Below are positions 30,981-38,942 of a DNA stretch of 64,000 bases, one piece after another. The notes under the pieces are model-generated. The model saw only the letters and a list, made by a program, of their open reading frames with translations. It was not told the DNA's origin and made no database searches. The position numbers and the translations under genes are program-made. This stretch comes from Acidobacteriota bacterium (GTDB lineage: Bacteria > Acidobacteriota > Blastocatellia > Pyrinomonadales > Pyrinomonadaceae). The stretch is from assembly GCA_003222895.1 (NCBI GenBank), contig QHXI01000065.1, forward strand, positions 1 to 64,000, read 5' to 3'. The number at the start of each line of letters is the position of its first letter. Within the stretch, counting starts at the first letter, position 1.

Positions 30981-31216
30981 TTGAGCAGCATTTCCAAAGC
31001 CGATTCGGATGAGAAGATTGGCGAGTTCTGGGACACCCACGACTTCACCGAATTCGACACGGGCGCGCCCGACGCTCAATTCGAAGTGATTAGCACGTTC
31101 CCGTCCAGCTCGAATTGTTGAACGAGATAGAAAAACAAGCAGCCAAGCGCGGCGTGAAAGTCGAGACCTTGGTGAATCAGTGGCTGCAGCAGAAGCTTGA
31201 TGAAGAAGCAGCGTAA
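30981..31216 (+). pseudogene. Frameshifted CopG/BrnA-like antitoxin
   Basis: One frame encodes KIGEFWDTHDFTEFDTGAPD and FEVISTFP, then stops; the next frame continues LELLNEIEKQAAKRGVKVET and LVNQWLQQKLDEEAA to a stop. Joined, the two halves match CopG-type antitoxins of the BrnA group. A one-base change near 31100-31112 must have broken the gene. The toxin partner is absent. The start would be a TTG at 30981. Confidence 0.7.
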
Positions 31217-31293
31217 CTTCAGCTTCACATTATCTCGACATCACAGACCCTGCCATGATACAAGCGGCCTCACACCGTGGAGGTACACACCCC

Positions 31294-32430
31294 ATGAAAG
31301 TACTCTTCTACCAAGACGACACTCTCGATTTGAATTTGGACGGCTTAGTAACCGGATTGAATTCGGCTGGCGACGGCCGCATTAATTTCCGCCAGGGAAG
31401 TGCGCGTTTTCAAATATCCGGCAGCTCCATTAGATATTCCGGAACCTACCAGCAACTTTCAAAGAGTTTTGTGAAAGAGGCACAGAGAGCGGATCTGACA
31501 ATATGCTTCACCAAGATCCCTTACGATAATAATTACTTTTTCCATGGTCAGGGCAACTTGATAATCATATCGTTCTATTCGTGGGAACAACTAACTAGAT
31601 TGCCAATCGAGAACGGCGCGGTCTACTTCCTTGTTAGCGTCTTACGATTTCGATTGCCTTTTCCGACAGCGCACAGAGATGTTACTGGCTGCATTAACGA
31701 TTTTCTCTGGGACAAATCCGGCATTGATTCTGGGATGAGATCTGGATTGGTATGCGACGCTTGCACACGTCAAATTGACGATCAAAATCTTACGGTCAAT
31801 GACTACAAACTGTTGGATGTGCTTAGAGTGTTTCTTAATGATCTTGGTTTAGCTTCGCGTAATGACGAAAATGTAGTTGATTACTGGAAACGACTCAACG
31901 ACGTTAGGACGGCAAAGGCCAGTGATAGATTCGCAGTGTTTCTTTGTCACAACGTACAAGATAAGGCAGACGTTCGCATCATAAGACGGAAACTCGAAGC
32001 ATTGGGGATTAGGACATGGTTTGACGAAGAGCAATTACGGCCGGGCATGGCGTGGCAGGTGGTTCTCGAAGAGCAAATCGCGGCGATTGAAAGCGCCGCG
32101 ATATTTGTTGGTCGATCTGGCATTGGTCCTTGGCAGAGCGTAGAAATGCGAGCATTTCTCTCAGAGTTCGTCCGCCGCAGATGCCCCGTGATTCCTGTCA
32201 TTCTGGCGAGTGCTAAAGACATCCCTGAGTTACCTATATTTCTTCGCCAACTAACATGGGTTGATTTCAGAGAAACTCCAGACGACGCACTGTCGCGCCT
32301 TGTTTGGGGAATCACTGGAAAGCGCACGGACAAAATCGCCAAACCAGTACGAGCTAAGCGTAGGATCAAAGAGCCTAAGCGCGTGGTCGTTAAGAGCAAT
32401 GGTAACGCTGGCAAGCCTCGCCTATCGTAA
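31294..32430 (+). CDS. TIR-domain protein with unrecognised Cys/His N-terminal domain
   Basis: The 378-residue product has two domains. Residues 1-200 (MKVLFYQDDTLDLN...) contain H127, C133, C154 and C157 in DVTGCINDFLWDKSG and VCDACTRQI; a zinc site is likely, but I do not know the family. Residues about 209-345 are a TIR domain: DRFAVFLCHNVQDKADVRII, LEALGIRTWFDEEQLRPG and GRSGIGPWQSVEMRAF, with Glu284 in the place of the NAD-cleaving glutamate. A basic tail ends the protein. Bacterial TIR proteins often act in phage defence by consuming NAD. GGAGG lies ten bases before the ATG at 31294. The genes before it are toxin-antitoxin modules and ssrA follows. Confidence 0.85.
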   Translation: MKVLFYQDDTLDLNLDGLVTGLNSAGDGRINFRQGSARFQISGSSIRYSGTYQQLSKSFVKEAQRADLTICFTKIPYDNNYFFHGQGNLIIISFYSWEQLTRLPIENGAVYFLVSVLRFRLPFPTAHRDVTGCINDFLWDKSGIDSGMRSGLVCDACTRQIDDQNLTVNDYKLLDVLRVFLNDLGLASRNDENVVDYWKRLNDVRTAKASDRFAVFLCHNVQDKADVRIIRRKLEALGIRTWFDEEQLRPGMAWQVVLEEQIAAIESAAIFVGRSGIGPWQSVEMRAFLSEFVRRRCPVIPVILASAKDIPELPIFLRQLTWVDFRETPDDALSRLVWGITGKRTDKIAKPVRAKRRIKEPKRVVVKSNGNAGKPRLS

Positions 32431-32486
32431 CCCTACACGTAGGATGCGGGTTTGGACCGTTCGTTGAAACCCCATACGAGCCAAAC

Positions 32487-32515
32487 CTGACATCCGTTCC
32501 CGCATCCCCTATAAT
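32487..32515 (+). promoter_or_regulatory. Sigma-70-type promoter of ssrA
   Basis: CTGACA (32487-32492) and a perfect TATAAT (32510-32515), 17 bases apart. The start point near 32522 is a dozen bases ahead of the mature tmRNA end. Confidence 0.85.
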
Positions 32516-32533
32516 CATCTTGCTTCGCAAAAT

Positions 32534-32929
32534 GGGGGCGACAGGCTTCGACAGGGGCCGTAACGTCCGTCGCGATGCATGCCGGGCCTTCTCTGTGAGG
32601 ACCGTTATCAAATTGCAGGGAAACACAAATGCAAACTCTAACGAGTTCGCTCTCGCGGCCTAATTAAGCTGGCGAGCGTCTCTGCCGCAAGTTGCTCATG
32701 CGCGCGGATGGAGATGTCACTTTAGATGAGCTGGCCCATCGCTTCGGTCCGTGGCGATGGGTGAGATCAAAGCCGGACTAGCCCGTGCCAACGTCTTGCT
32801 GCTTCACTTAGTTGGAATTGGGCGAAAGTTGTTCAATCGAAAGATTGAGCGAAAAGAGAAGCAGCTAAGCATGTAGAGTCCTTCGGCGTTGGCCTTTGGA
32901 TCCGGGTTCAATTCCCGGCGCCTCCACCA
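32534..32929 (+). ncRNA. ssrA: Transfer-messenger RNA (tmRNA)
   Basis: The 5' end GGGGGCG pairs with CGCCTCC just before ACCA at the 3' end, closing the tRNA-like acceptor. GGGGGCGACAGGCTTCGACA at the start and GGGTTCAATTCCCGG in the T arm are the conserved tmRNA ends. The tag frame (32631-32660, stop at 32661) encodes ANSNEFALAA, which ends in the degron LAA expected of SsrA tags. tmRNA frees stalled ribosomes with SmpB. It is a one-piece form about 396 nt long. The 3' end of ssrA is a known integration site for mobile elements. Confidence 0.96.
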
Positions 32930-32940
32930 AATACATTGCC

Positions 32941-33021
32941 GATTTGCGATTGCCGATTGCCGATTTGAAAACTCAACACACGCAGGAAACGAATCGGCAT
33001 TTGGAAATTGGCAATTGGCAA
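32941..33021. repeat. 7-bp repeats between ssrA and murI
   Basis: GATTTGC, GATTGCC, GATTGCC and GATTTGA (32941-32968), then TTGGAAA, TTGGCAA and TTGGCAA (33001-33021). The last repeat runs into the murI ATG, so the array fills its ribosome-binding region. Confidence 0.88.
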
Positions 33022-33905
33022 TGACTTCACTTCCCATCGGCATCTTCGACAGCGGCGTCGGCGGGCTCACCGTCTATCGCGCGCTACACGAGCATCTACC
33101 GAATGAACGATTCGTTTATCTCGGCGATACGGCACGGGTGCCTTATGGCACCAAGTCGCTGGCGACAGTTGAGCGATACGCGGTTGAGAATGCTCGCTTC
33201 CTCGCCGCGCATGGAATCAAGCTGCTGGTCGTCGCATGCAATACGGCTTCGGCGCTCGCGCTGCCGGCGATTCGAAGTGCGTTGAATATCGATGTCGTTG
33301 GTGTGATTGGGCCGGGCGCGCGGGCGGCCATTGCAGTGAGAGCCAAAGAATGTGCAGAGCAAGAAATGCGGGCCGGGTGCCCGCGCTTCGCGATTGGCGT
33401 GATTGCCACTGAATCGACTGTGCAGAGCGGCGCTTACAGACAGGCGATCAAGAAGGCCGAGCCAAACGCAGAAGTTATCGAGCGCGCTTGTCCTCTCTTC
33501 GTTTCATTGGCGGAAGAAGGTTGGGCAGAGAACGAAGTAACGCGAACGATCGCAGAAACTTATCTCGCAGATTTACGAGCGACGATTGATACTCTTGTGC
33601 TTGGCTGTACGCACTATCCAATTCTGCGCGAAGTGATTCAACAGACAGTTGGCGAAGATGTGACGCTGATCGATTCGGGCGAAGCGACGGCGTTGGAAGT
33701 GAAGTCGTTGCTGAAAGAAAAAGGTTTGGCCCGGTTGACGCCGCCGACCGGTGCGCTCGAACGGCAGTTATGCGATGATTTGGATCACTTTTATGTGACT
33801 GATGCGGCGGAAAGATTCGCGCGAGTGGCGGAAACTTTTCTCGGCGCGAAGCCGTCGCGGTTGGAGGCGATTGAAGTTTGGGGAGAGGATAAATTGATCC
33901 ATTGA
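33021..33905 (+). CDS. murI: Glutamate racemase
   Basis: The 294-residue product carries the racemase signatures: PIGIFDSGVGGLTVYRAL, LGDTARVPYGTKS and VVACNTASALAL with the first catalytic cysteine, and LVLGCTHYPIL with the second. It supplies D-glutamate for peptidoglycan. An extension of about 20 residues (ECAEQEMRAGCPRF) lies in the middle. The start at 33021 is fixed by homology; earlier in-frame starts would run through tmRNA. The stop codon lies in the 8-bp repeats shared with rph. Confidence 0.96.
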   Translation: MTSLPIGIFDSGVGGLTVYRALHEHLPNERFVYLGDTARVPYGTKSLATVERYAVENARFLAAHGIKLLVVACNTASALALPAIRSALNIDVVGVIGPGARAAIAVRAKECAEQEMRAGCPRFAIGVIATESTVQSGAYRQAIKKAEPNAEVIERACPLFVSLAEEGWAENEVTRTIAETYLADLRATIDTLVLGCTHYPILREVIQQTVGEDVTLIDSGEATALEVKSLLKEKGLARLTPPTGALERQLCDDLDHFYVTDAAERFARVAETFLGAKPSRLEAIEVWGEDKLIH

Positions 33906-33948
33906 TTCATTTGTTCATTGAATCAGTGAATCAGTGAATCAATGAGTC
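33901..33948. repeat. 8-bp repeat array joining murI and rph
   Basis: Six 8-bp units (ATTGATTC, ATTTGTTC, ATTGAATC, AGTGAATC, AGTGAATC, AATGAGTC). The murI stop codon (33903-33905) lies in the first and the rph ATG (33942) in the last, so the whole junction is repeat. Confidence 0.9.
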
Positions 33949-34688
33949 AATTCTTACGCACCGACAATCGAGCCGCTGACGAATTGCGCGCTGTCAGAAT
34001 CACGCCGAACTTTCTGCCCAATGCCGAAGGGTCAGCGCTGATCGAAATGGGCAATACGCGAGTTATCTGCGCGGCATCAGTCGAAGACAAGTTGCCGCCG
34101 CATCTTCGAAATCAACGAATCGAAGGTTGGGTCACGGCCGAATATGGAATGCTGCCGCGCGCGACGCACACGCGCAGTGCGCGCGAGCTTGGCCGCGGTG
34201 GTCCATCAGGTCGTACACATGAAATTCAACGCTTGATCGGTCGTTCGATGCGCGCGATTGCGAATCGCAAGTTGATCGGCGAGCGAACCATCACCCTGGA
34301 TTGCGACGTGCTGCAAGCTGACGGTGGTACACGTACGGCAGCGATCACCGGCGCGTACGTCGCGTTTGCGATCGCTTGCGGACGGCTGATGAAAGAAAAC
34401 AAGATCAAGAAATCTCCGATCATCAGCGAGCTTGCTGCGGTCAGTGTGGGAATCGTTGACGGAGTCGGTCTGCTCGATCTGAAATACGACGAAGACTCGC
34501 GCGCTGAAGTCGACATGAACGTCGTGTGTACCGGCGATGGACGCTTCATCGAGGTCCAGGGAACCGCCGAGGGTTCGCCATTCACACGCCAGCAGATGGA
34601 TAATTTGCTTGAGCTGGCAAAGAAGGGAATTGCGGAACTTGTCTTGCTACAGCGGCAGGCGATCGACGCGGCCGGTCGCGAGGGCTAA
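33942..34688 (+). CDS. rph: Ribonuclease PH
   Basis: A 248-residue phosphorolytic exonuclease that trims tRNA 3' ends. Visible are the N-terminal [20 protein letters not shown], the conserved [20 protein letters not shown] region and [36 protein letters not shown] in the active site, and the C-terminal [20 protein letters not shown]. All are full length. It follows murI by 36 bases and is likely co-transcribed. Confidence 0.97.
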   Translation: MSQFLRTDNRAADELRAVRITPNFLPNAEGSALIEMGNTRVICAASVEDKLPPHLRNQRIEGWVTAEYGMLPRATHTRSARELGRGGPSGRTHEIQRLIGRSMRAIANRKLIGERTITLDCDVLQADGGTRTAAITGAYVAFAIACGRLMKENKIKKSPIISELAAVSVGIVDGVGLLDLKYDEDSRAEVDMNVVCTGDGRFIEVQGTAEGSPFTRQQMDNLLELAKKGIAELVLLQRQAIDAAGREG

Positions 34689-34758
34689 GACAACAACGAT
34701 GCGACTTGCGGCATCTGATTACAGGCCAAATGTGGCGGAATTCACGGAGGTTAAGTCA

Positions 34759-35283
34759 TTGCGATTGGTATTTAGTCTTCTCGGAATTATTGCTCTGGCA
34801 TTCGGCGTAATCGCGTTCCAGCCAACGGCGAGCGCGCAGGAGCACAGCTACACCAGTCCGAAGGTCGATTATGCCGTCGACTTTCCCTCGCCAACGTGGA
34901 AGCTCACTGACGAGCCGGACGAAGTTCATCAACATACAGAATTTATCTATGGCGACCGTAATGATGGTTATCTTCGCATTCGTAAAGAGGCGTTGGAACA
35001 GGGACTTACGATCAAGGAATTCGCGCGTCGCGATCAGGACCAAAAGACGCGCTATCTGCCGGGTTACGTCGATGGTAAGGAAGACACGTTCTCGGGTCGA
35101 CTGTCTGGCATGACGTTATCCTACGAATTCACCGAGCGCGGCAAGCCGATGGCTGGCCGCACTTATTATCTGCAAGGTGACAGTTCGACGGTTTACGTCT
35201 TGAGATTCACAGGCATGCGCGACAAGCTTTTGCGCATTCGCAATCAGACGGATCTAATCGCGCGCAGTCTCAGACTGAAGTAG
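34759..35283 (+). CDS. Secreted protein, 174 aa, stress-type domain
   Basis: The GGAGG sequence and the signal peptide fix the start at the TTG at 34759: LRLVFSLLGIIALAFGVIAF, ending TASAQE. The mature part resembles the soluble protein at 53586 in its general layout, with a substrate-fold like PsbP/YjgA-type single domains: VDYAVDFPSPTWKLTDEPDE, FIYGDRNDGYLRI and YYLQGDSSTVYVLRF. The comparison is by eye. Function unknown. Confidence 0.65.
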   Translation: MRLVFSLLGIIALAFGVIAFQPTASAQEHSYTSPKVDYAVDFPSPTWKLTDEPDEVHQHTEFIYGDRNDGYLRIRKEALEQGLTIKEFARRDQDQKTRYLPGYVDGKEDTFSGRLSGMTLSYEFTERGKPMAGRTYYLQGDSSTVYVLRFTGMRDKLLRIRNQTDLIARSLRLK

Positions 35284-35529
35284 TCAGCTAAATTTTATTT
35301 GGTAGTCACGTTTGATCTCGAATTCTTAGACCAACTTCTTCCGTAACTTTTCTCTCGTCTCCCGTAATACCCATTAGGTCTCCCCGATCTACGCGGTCTA
35401 TTTAGCCGGCGGGTCGCTGCTCGTCGTCATTCGCCCAGCCTGGATTCAGGGCGTGGCGTTCACACGCTTTTCAGATGCAAGAGTTTCTCCCCGCCGCAGT
35501 TCACGTCCGCAAAGAACGAGGAGCTTGTG

Positions 35530-35718
35530 ATGAAAATATGCCCAGCGTGTTCCGAAACATTTGAAAGTCACTCTAGATTTTGTCCGATTGATGGAAGCAT
35601 TCTAGATCAAGCCAAATCGCGTGAGACTTATGGCTATTCTCCCGACGCTAATCAGCGATCTGCCGTTGGTGCTTCGCTCTGCCGGCGCACTCCAAATTTC
35701 CACCTATCGCGAGGTTGA
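35530..35718 (+). CDS. Short zinc-ribbon protein, probably truncated
   Basis: AGGAG precedes a GTGATG. MKICPACSETFESHSRFCPI has the CxxC plus CP zinc-ribbon layout often found at the N-terminus of longer Acidobacteriota proteins. After about residue 38 the composition looks non-native and the frame ends at 62 residues. A second frame (35630-35785), ending LTFYPQEHEAELSF, looks more protein-like. A frameshift in a longer gene is possible. Confidence 0.45.
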   Translation: MKICPACSETFESHSRFCPIDGSILDQAKSRETYGYSPDANQRSAVGASLCRRTPNFHLSRG

Positions 35719-35846
35719 ATCCGTGCAAGGTCTCCCTTCTTTGACGTTCTATCCCCAGGAACACGAAGCTGAATTGAGTTTCTAACCACAGGTTATCAAC
35801 CGTCGATTAGCCGCGGGCGAAAGATAACGTGTTTAAGGAGAAGACG

Positions 35847-38360
35847 ATGCATCGCAAATTCTTTTTCAAATCCTTTTTACTAATCGCAGTCATTTCGGCG
35901 TCATTGATCGGCCTGCAACTTCTAAGAAGTTCGGGTTCTATCGCCTCCGCGCAGAACGTCGCGACGCAGGGCTCGCTTCAAGTCGTCGATCCAAACGGCG
36001 CCCCCAAAGCTGTTTGTCCACTTAAGCATACGGACGTGAAGGCAGAAATCAGCGGATTCCTGGCGCGCGCGACCGTGACGCAGGAGTTCGAGAATCCGTT
36101 CAAGGAAAAGATCGAAGCCGTCTATACATTTCCCTTACCGCAAAATGCAGCGGTCGATGACATGACGATGATCGTTGGCGATCGCACCGTGCGTGGAAAG
36201 ATTTTGCAGCGCGAAGAAGCCGAGGCCGTGTATGAAGCTGCGAAGACGCGGGGCCAAACCGCGAGCTTGTTGAATCAGGAGCGGCCCAACATCTTCACGC
36301 AATCCGTCGCGAACATTCTTCCCGGCGAGCAGATCAAAATTACAATCAGCTACGTCGAAACTTTGAAGTACGAAGATGGCGCGTACGAGTTTAGTTTTCC
36401 GATGGTCGTCGGACCGCGCTATGTTCCGGGCAATGCGACTGGCGCGCAAGGCAATGGTTTCGCGCCGGATACGGATCGGGTCCCTGACGCATCGCGCATC
36501 ACGCCGCAACCGGCTGCAGAAGGCATGCGCGCTGGTCATGATCTCTCGATAGAGGTGGCTGTGGATGCAGGCGTGCCGATCGACGGTTTGACTTCAAAGA
36601 CCCATGACGTCGACGTCGAGCGTCCCGACGATCACCGGGCCGTCGTGAGACTGAAAGATCAGTCCACGATTCCTAACAAAGATTTCGTCCTTCGTTACGA
36701 CGTCGCGGGCAAGAAAATTTCCGACGCGTTGTTGACGCATTCGTCCGACAAAGGTGGCTTCTTTACTTTGATTCTGCAACCGCCAGAGCGGGTGACGGTT
36801 GAAGACGTGACGCCGAAGGAACTTGTGTTCGTGCTCGACACATCGGGATCGATGTCGGGATTTCCGATCGAGAAAGCGAAAGAGACGATGAAGCTCGCGC
36901 TCGATAATCTTTATCCGTCGGATACGTTCAATCTGATCACTTTCTCTGGCGATGAACACATCCTGTTTCCCGAACCGGTGCCGGCAACAAAAGAAAATTT
37001 GGCGAAGGCGCAGGCATTTCTCGAAAGTCGTCAGGGCGGCGGCGGGACCGAAATGATGAAGGCTATCAAGGCCTCGATGGATCCATCCGACGCGCAAGAC
37101 CATGTTCGCATTGTGGTTTTCATGACTGATGGCTATGTCGGTAACGACATGGAAATCATTGGCGAAGTTCAGAAGCATCCCAACGCGCGCGTGTTCTCCT
37201 TCGGCATCGGCAGCAGCGTGAATCGGTTTCTGCTGGACGGCATGGCCAGGTACGGACGGGGCGAAGTCGAGTACGTTGGACTGAATGACGATGGCTCAGC
37301 GGCGGCGCGCCGCATGCATGAACGCGTGCGCAATCCGCTGTTGACCGACATCTCGATCGAGTGGAATGGGATGCCGGTGTCGGACGTGTATCCGAAGACC
37401 ATTCCAGATCTCTTTAGTGCCAAGCCCGTGATTCTCACCGGTCGTTACACCGGCGCGGGCAAAGGCACGATCCGCTTGAAAGGAAAAATGTCTGGCCGCG
37501 ATTTCGTGCGCGAAATTCCGGTCGACTTTTCTGCCCAGCCTCAGCACGATGTGCTGGCGACATTGTGGGCACGGACTCGCATCGATGATTTGATGAGTCA
37601 GGATTTCAACGGTGCGCAACGAGGGACGATGAAAGATGAGGTGAAACAGAGCATCGTCAAACTTGGTCTCGATTATCGGTTGATGACACAGTTCACTTCG
37701 TTCGTTGCGGTCGAAGAAATGATCGTGACCGACGGCGGCCAGCCGCGGCGCATCGATGTTCCGATCGAAGTGCCGGAAGGCGTCAACCGAAGCGCGATCT
37801 TTGGTGATGACGAGGAGATGCCGATGAACGGCAGGCTCGCGAGTCCGATGGTGATGAGTCAGTCGATGATCGTAACTACAAGGTCAGCGCGCGCTGAAAG
37901 ATCTAAGGCCCCGCGTTCAGGCGGCGGCGGTGGCGGATCCGGATCGGGTCAGGGTGTTGGCGGCGCCGCGCCTCCTCCCCAAAAAGCCAGTGGTACTTTC
38001 GCAATTGACGGGGTGCGAGACGTCGACAATCGGCCGTCAACGCCGGAAGGGAAAAAGCGCGCGGACTTGCAGACGCGATTTCATCCGTCGGTGCTCGCCG
38101 TCATCGATCGATTGAAAGATAAGAAACCCGCAAAGGCTGATGAATCTAAATTCATTCGCAATGGCAAAGCAGAAATTCAGATCTGGTTTACCGACAAATC
38201 AGACGAAGCGATGGCTAAGCTGAAAGAACTTGGATTCGAAATCGTACTCGATCCAAAAACAGCGAAGCTGGTGATTGGATGGTTGCCGATCGAGAAGCTG
38301 GCGGCTCTAGCCGAGATGAAATCGGTTCGATACGTTGCGCCGCAAGTCTCCGTCAGGTGA
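35847..38360 (+). CDS. Secreted VIT- and VWA-domain protein
   Basis: AAGGAG precedes the ATG at 35847. The 837-residue product has a signal peptide, then a VIT domain (about 40-170; EAVYTFPLPQNAAVDDMTM, RPNIFTQSVANILPGEQIK), then a VWA domain with the MIDAS motif DTSGSMSGFP near residue 330 and MTDGYVGND. A Gly/Ser/Pro-rich hinge (about 690-720) leads to an unusual ~90-residue C-terminal domain (LKELGFEIVLDPKTAKLVIG, IEKLAALAEMKSVRYVAPQ). VIT/VWA proteins bind ligands through divalent metal; the target is not known. Confidence 0.88.
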   Translation: MHRKFFFKSFLLIAVISASLIGLQLLRSSGSIASAQNVATQGSLQVVDPNGAPKAVCPLKHTDVKAEISGFLARATVTQEFENPFKEKIEAVYTFPLPQNAAVDDMTMIVGDRTVRGKILQREEAEAVYEAAKTRGQTASLLNQERPNIFTQSVANILPGEQIKITISYVETLKYEDGAYEFSFPMVVGPRYVPGNATGAQGNGFAPDTDRVPDASRITPQPAAEGMRAGHDLSIEVAVDAGVPIDGLTSKTHDVDVERPDDHRAVVRLKDQSTIPNKDFVLRYDVAGKKISDALLTHSSDKGGFFTLILQPPERVTVEDVTPKELVFVLDTSGSMSGFPIEKAKETMKLALDNLYPSDTFNLITFSGDEHILFPEPVPATKENLAKAQAFLESRQGGGGTEMMKAIKASMDPSDAQDHVRIVVFMTDGYVGNDMEIIGEVQKHPNARVFSFGIGSSVNRFLLDGMARYGRGEVEYVGLNDDGSAAARRMHERVRNPLLTDISIEWNGMPVSDVYPKTIPDLFSAKPVILTGRYTGAGKGTIRLKGKMSGRDFVREIPVDFSAQPQHDVLATLWARTRIDDLMSQDFNGAQRGTMKDEVKQSIVKLGLDYRLMTQFTSFVAVEEMIVTDGGQPRRIDVPIEVPEGVNRSAIFGDDEEMPMNGRLASPMVMSQSMIVTTRSARAERSKAPRSGGGGGGSGSGQGVGGAAPPPQKASGTFAIDGVRDVDNRPSTPEGKKRADLQTRFHPSVLAVIDRLKDKKPAKADESKFIRNGKAEIQIWFTDKSDEAMAKLKELGFEIVLDPKTAKLVIGWLPIEKLAALAEMKSVRYVAPQVSVR

Positions 38361-38368
38361 CAGTCACA

Positions 38369-38493
38369 TTAACCACGGAGGACACAGAGAAGAACAACCA
38401 GAAAGAAGAGAGACCGTCTCTTTTCACCAGTCGTAACACTTCCACCATGATTCTGGTTGACGGTTCGTCTTGCTCTGTGACCTCTGTGGTTAA
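38369..38493. repeat. 125-bp MITE-like palindromic element
   Basis: TTAACCACGGAGGACACAGA (from 38369) is matched in reverse by CTCTGTGACCTCTGTGGTTA (from 38473) with two mismatches in 21 bases. The inner sequence shows no gene. It resembles the TAACCACAGAGG-type inverted repeats that are scattered between genes in many bacteria. Confidence 0.75.
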
Positions 38494-38516
38494 GTTTCGT
38501 CGTACAATGAGAGCTG

Positions 38517-38942
38517 ATGAAGCTCGCGCACGGTCTGGCGATCCGGAAATCGCGAATTAACGGCAAAGGCTGCTTTGCTACGATTGATTTCAAACGCGGA
38601 AGAAAGATCGGGGAATATGCCGGCGAACGAATCACAGATCTCGAAGCCAGGAAGCGCGCGCGCAAGCGGCGCTTTCTTCGCATTTGCGATATCGACGGTC
38701 GCTTCAGTTTGGACGGCAGTCGCGGGGGCAACGGCACGCACTACATCAACCACAGCTGCGATCCCAACGCTTACATGAAGACGCTTTATGGTCACGTCTT
38801 GTTTTTTGCTTTGCGGAATATTCGCCCGGGCGAAGAGATTACGATCGATTACGAGCATACCTTGCTTCCGGATTCGAAGCGTTGCTTCTGTGGCGCGAAG
38901 AATTGTCGCGGCACAATTAATAAGCAGACGTTTTACGGCTAG
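38517..38942 (+). CDS. SET-domain protein-lysine methyltransferase
   Basis: A 141-residue stand-alone SET domain. [20 protein letters not shown] is the S-adenosylmethionine-binding start, NHSC (residues 78-81, in INHSCDPNA) and ITIDY (108-112) form the pseudoknot and active site, and C123, C125 and C130 make the post-SET zinc cluster. The enzyme should methylate lysine on an unknown cytoplasmic protein. Its stop codon overlaps that of the convergent yifB gene. SET proteins are typical of eukaryotes but are known in bacteria. Confidence 0.9.
   Translation: MKLAHGLAIRKSRINGKGCFATIDFKRGRKIGEYAGERITDLEARKRARKRRFLRICDIDGRFSLDGSRGGNGTHYINHSCDPNAYMKTLYGHVLFFALRNIRPGEEITIDYEHTLLPDSKRCFCGAKNCRGTINKQTFYG

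Noticed and set aside
32804-33070. Coding frames over tmRNA
   Set aside because: The region is tmRNA with clear ends, tag and promoter; frames crossing it are accidental.
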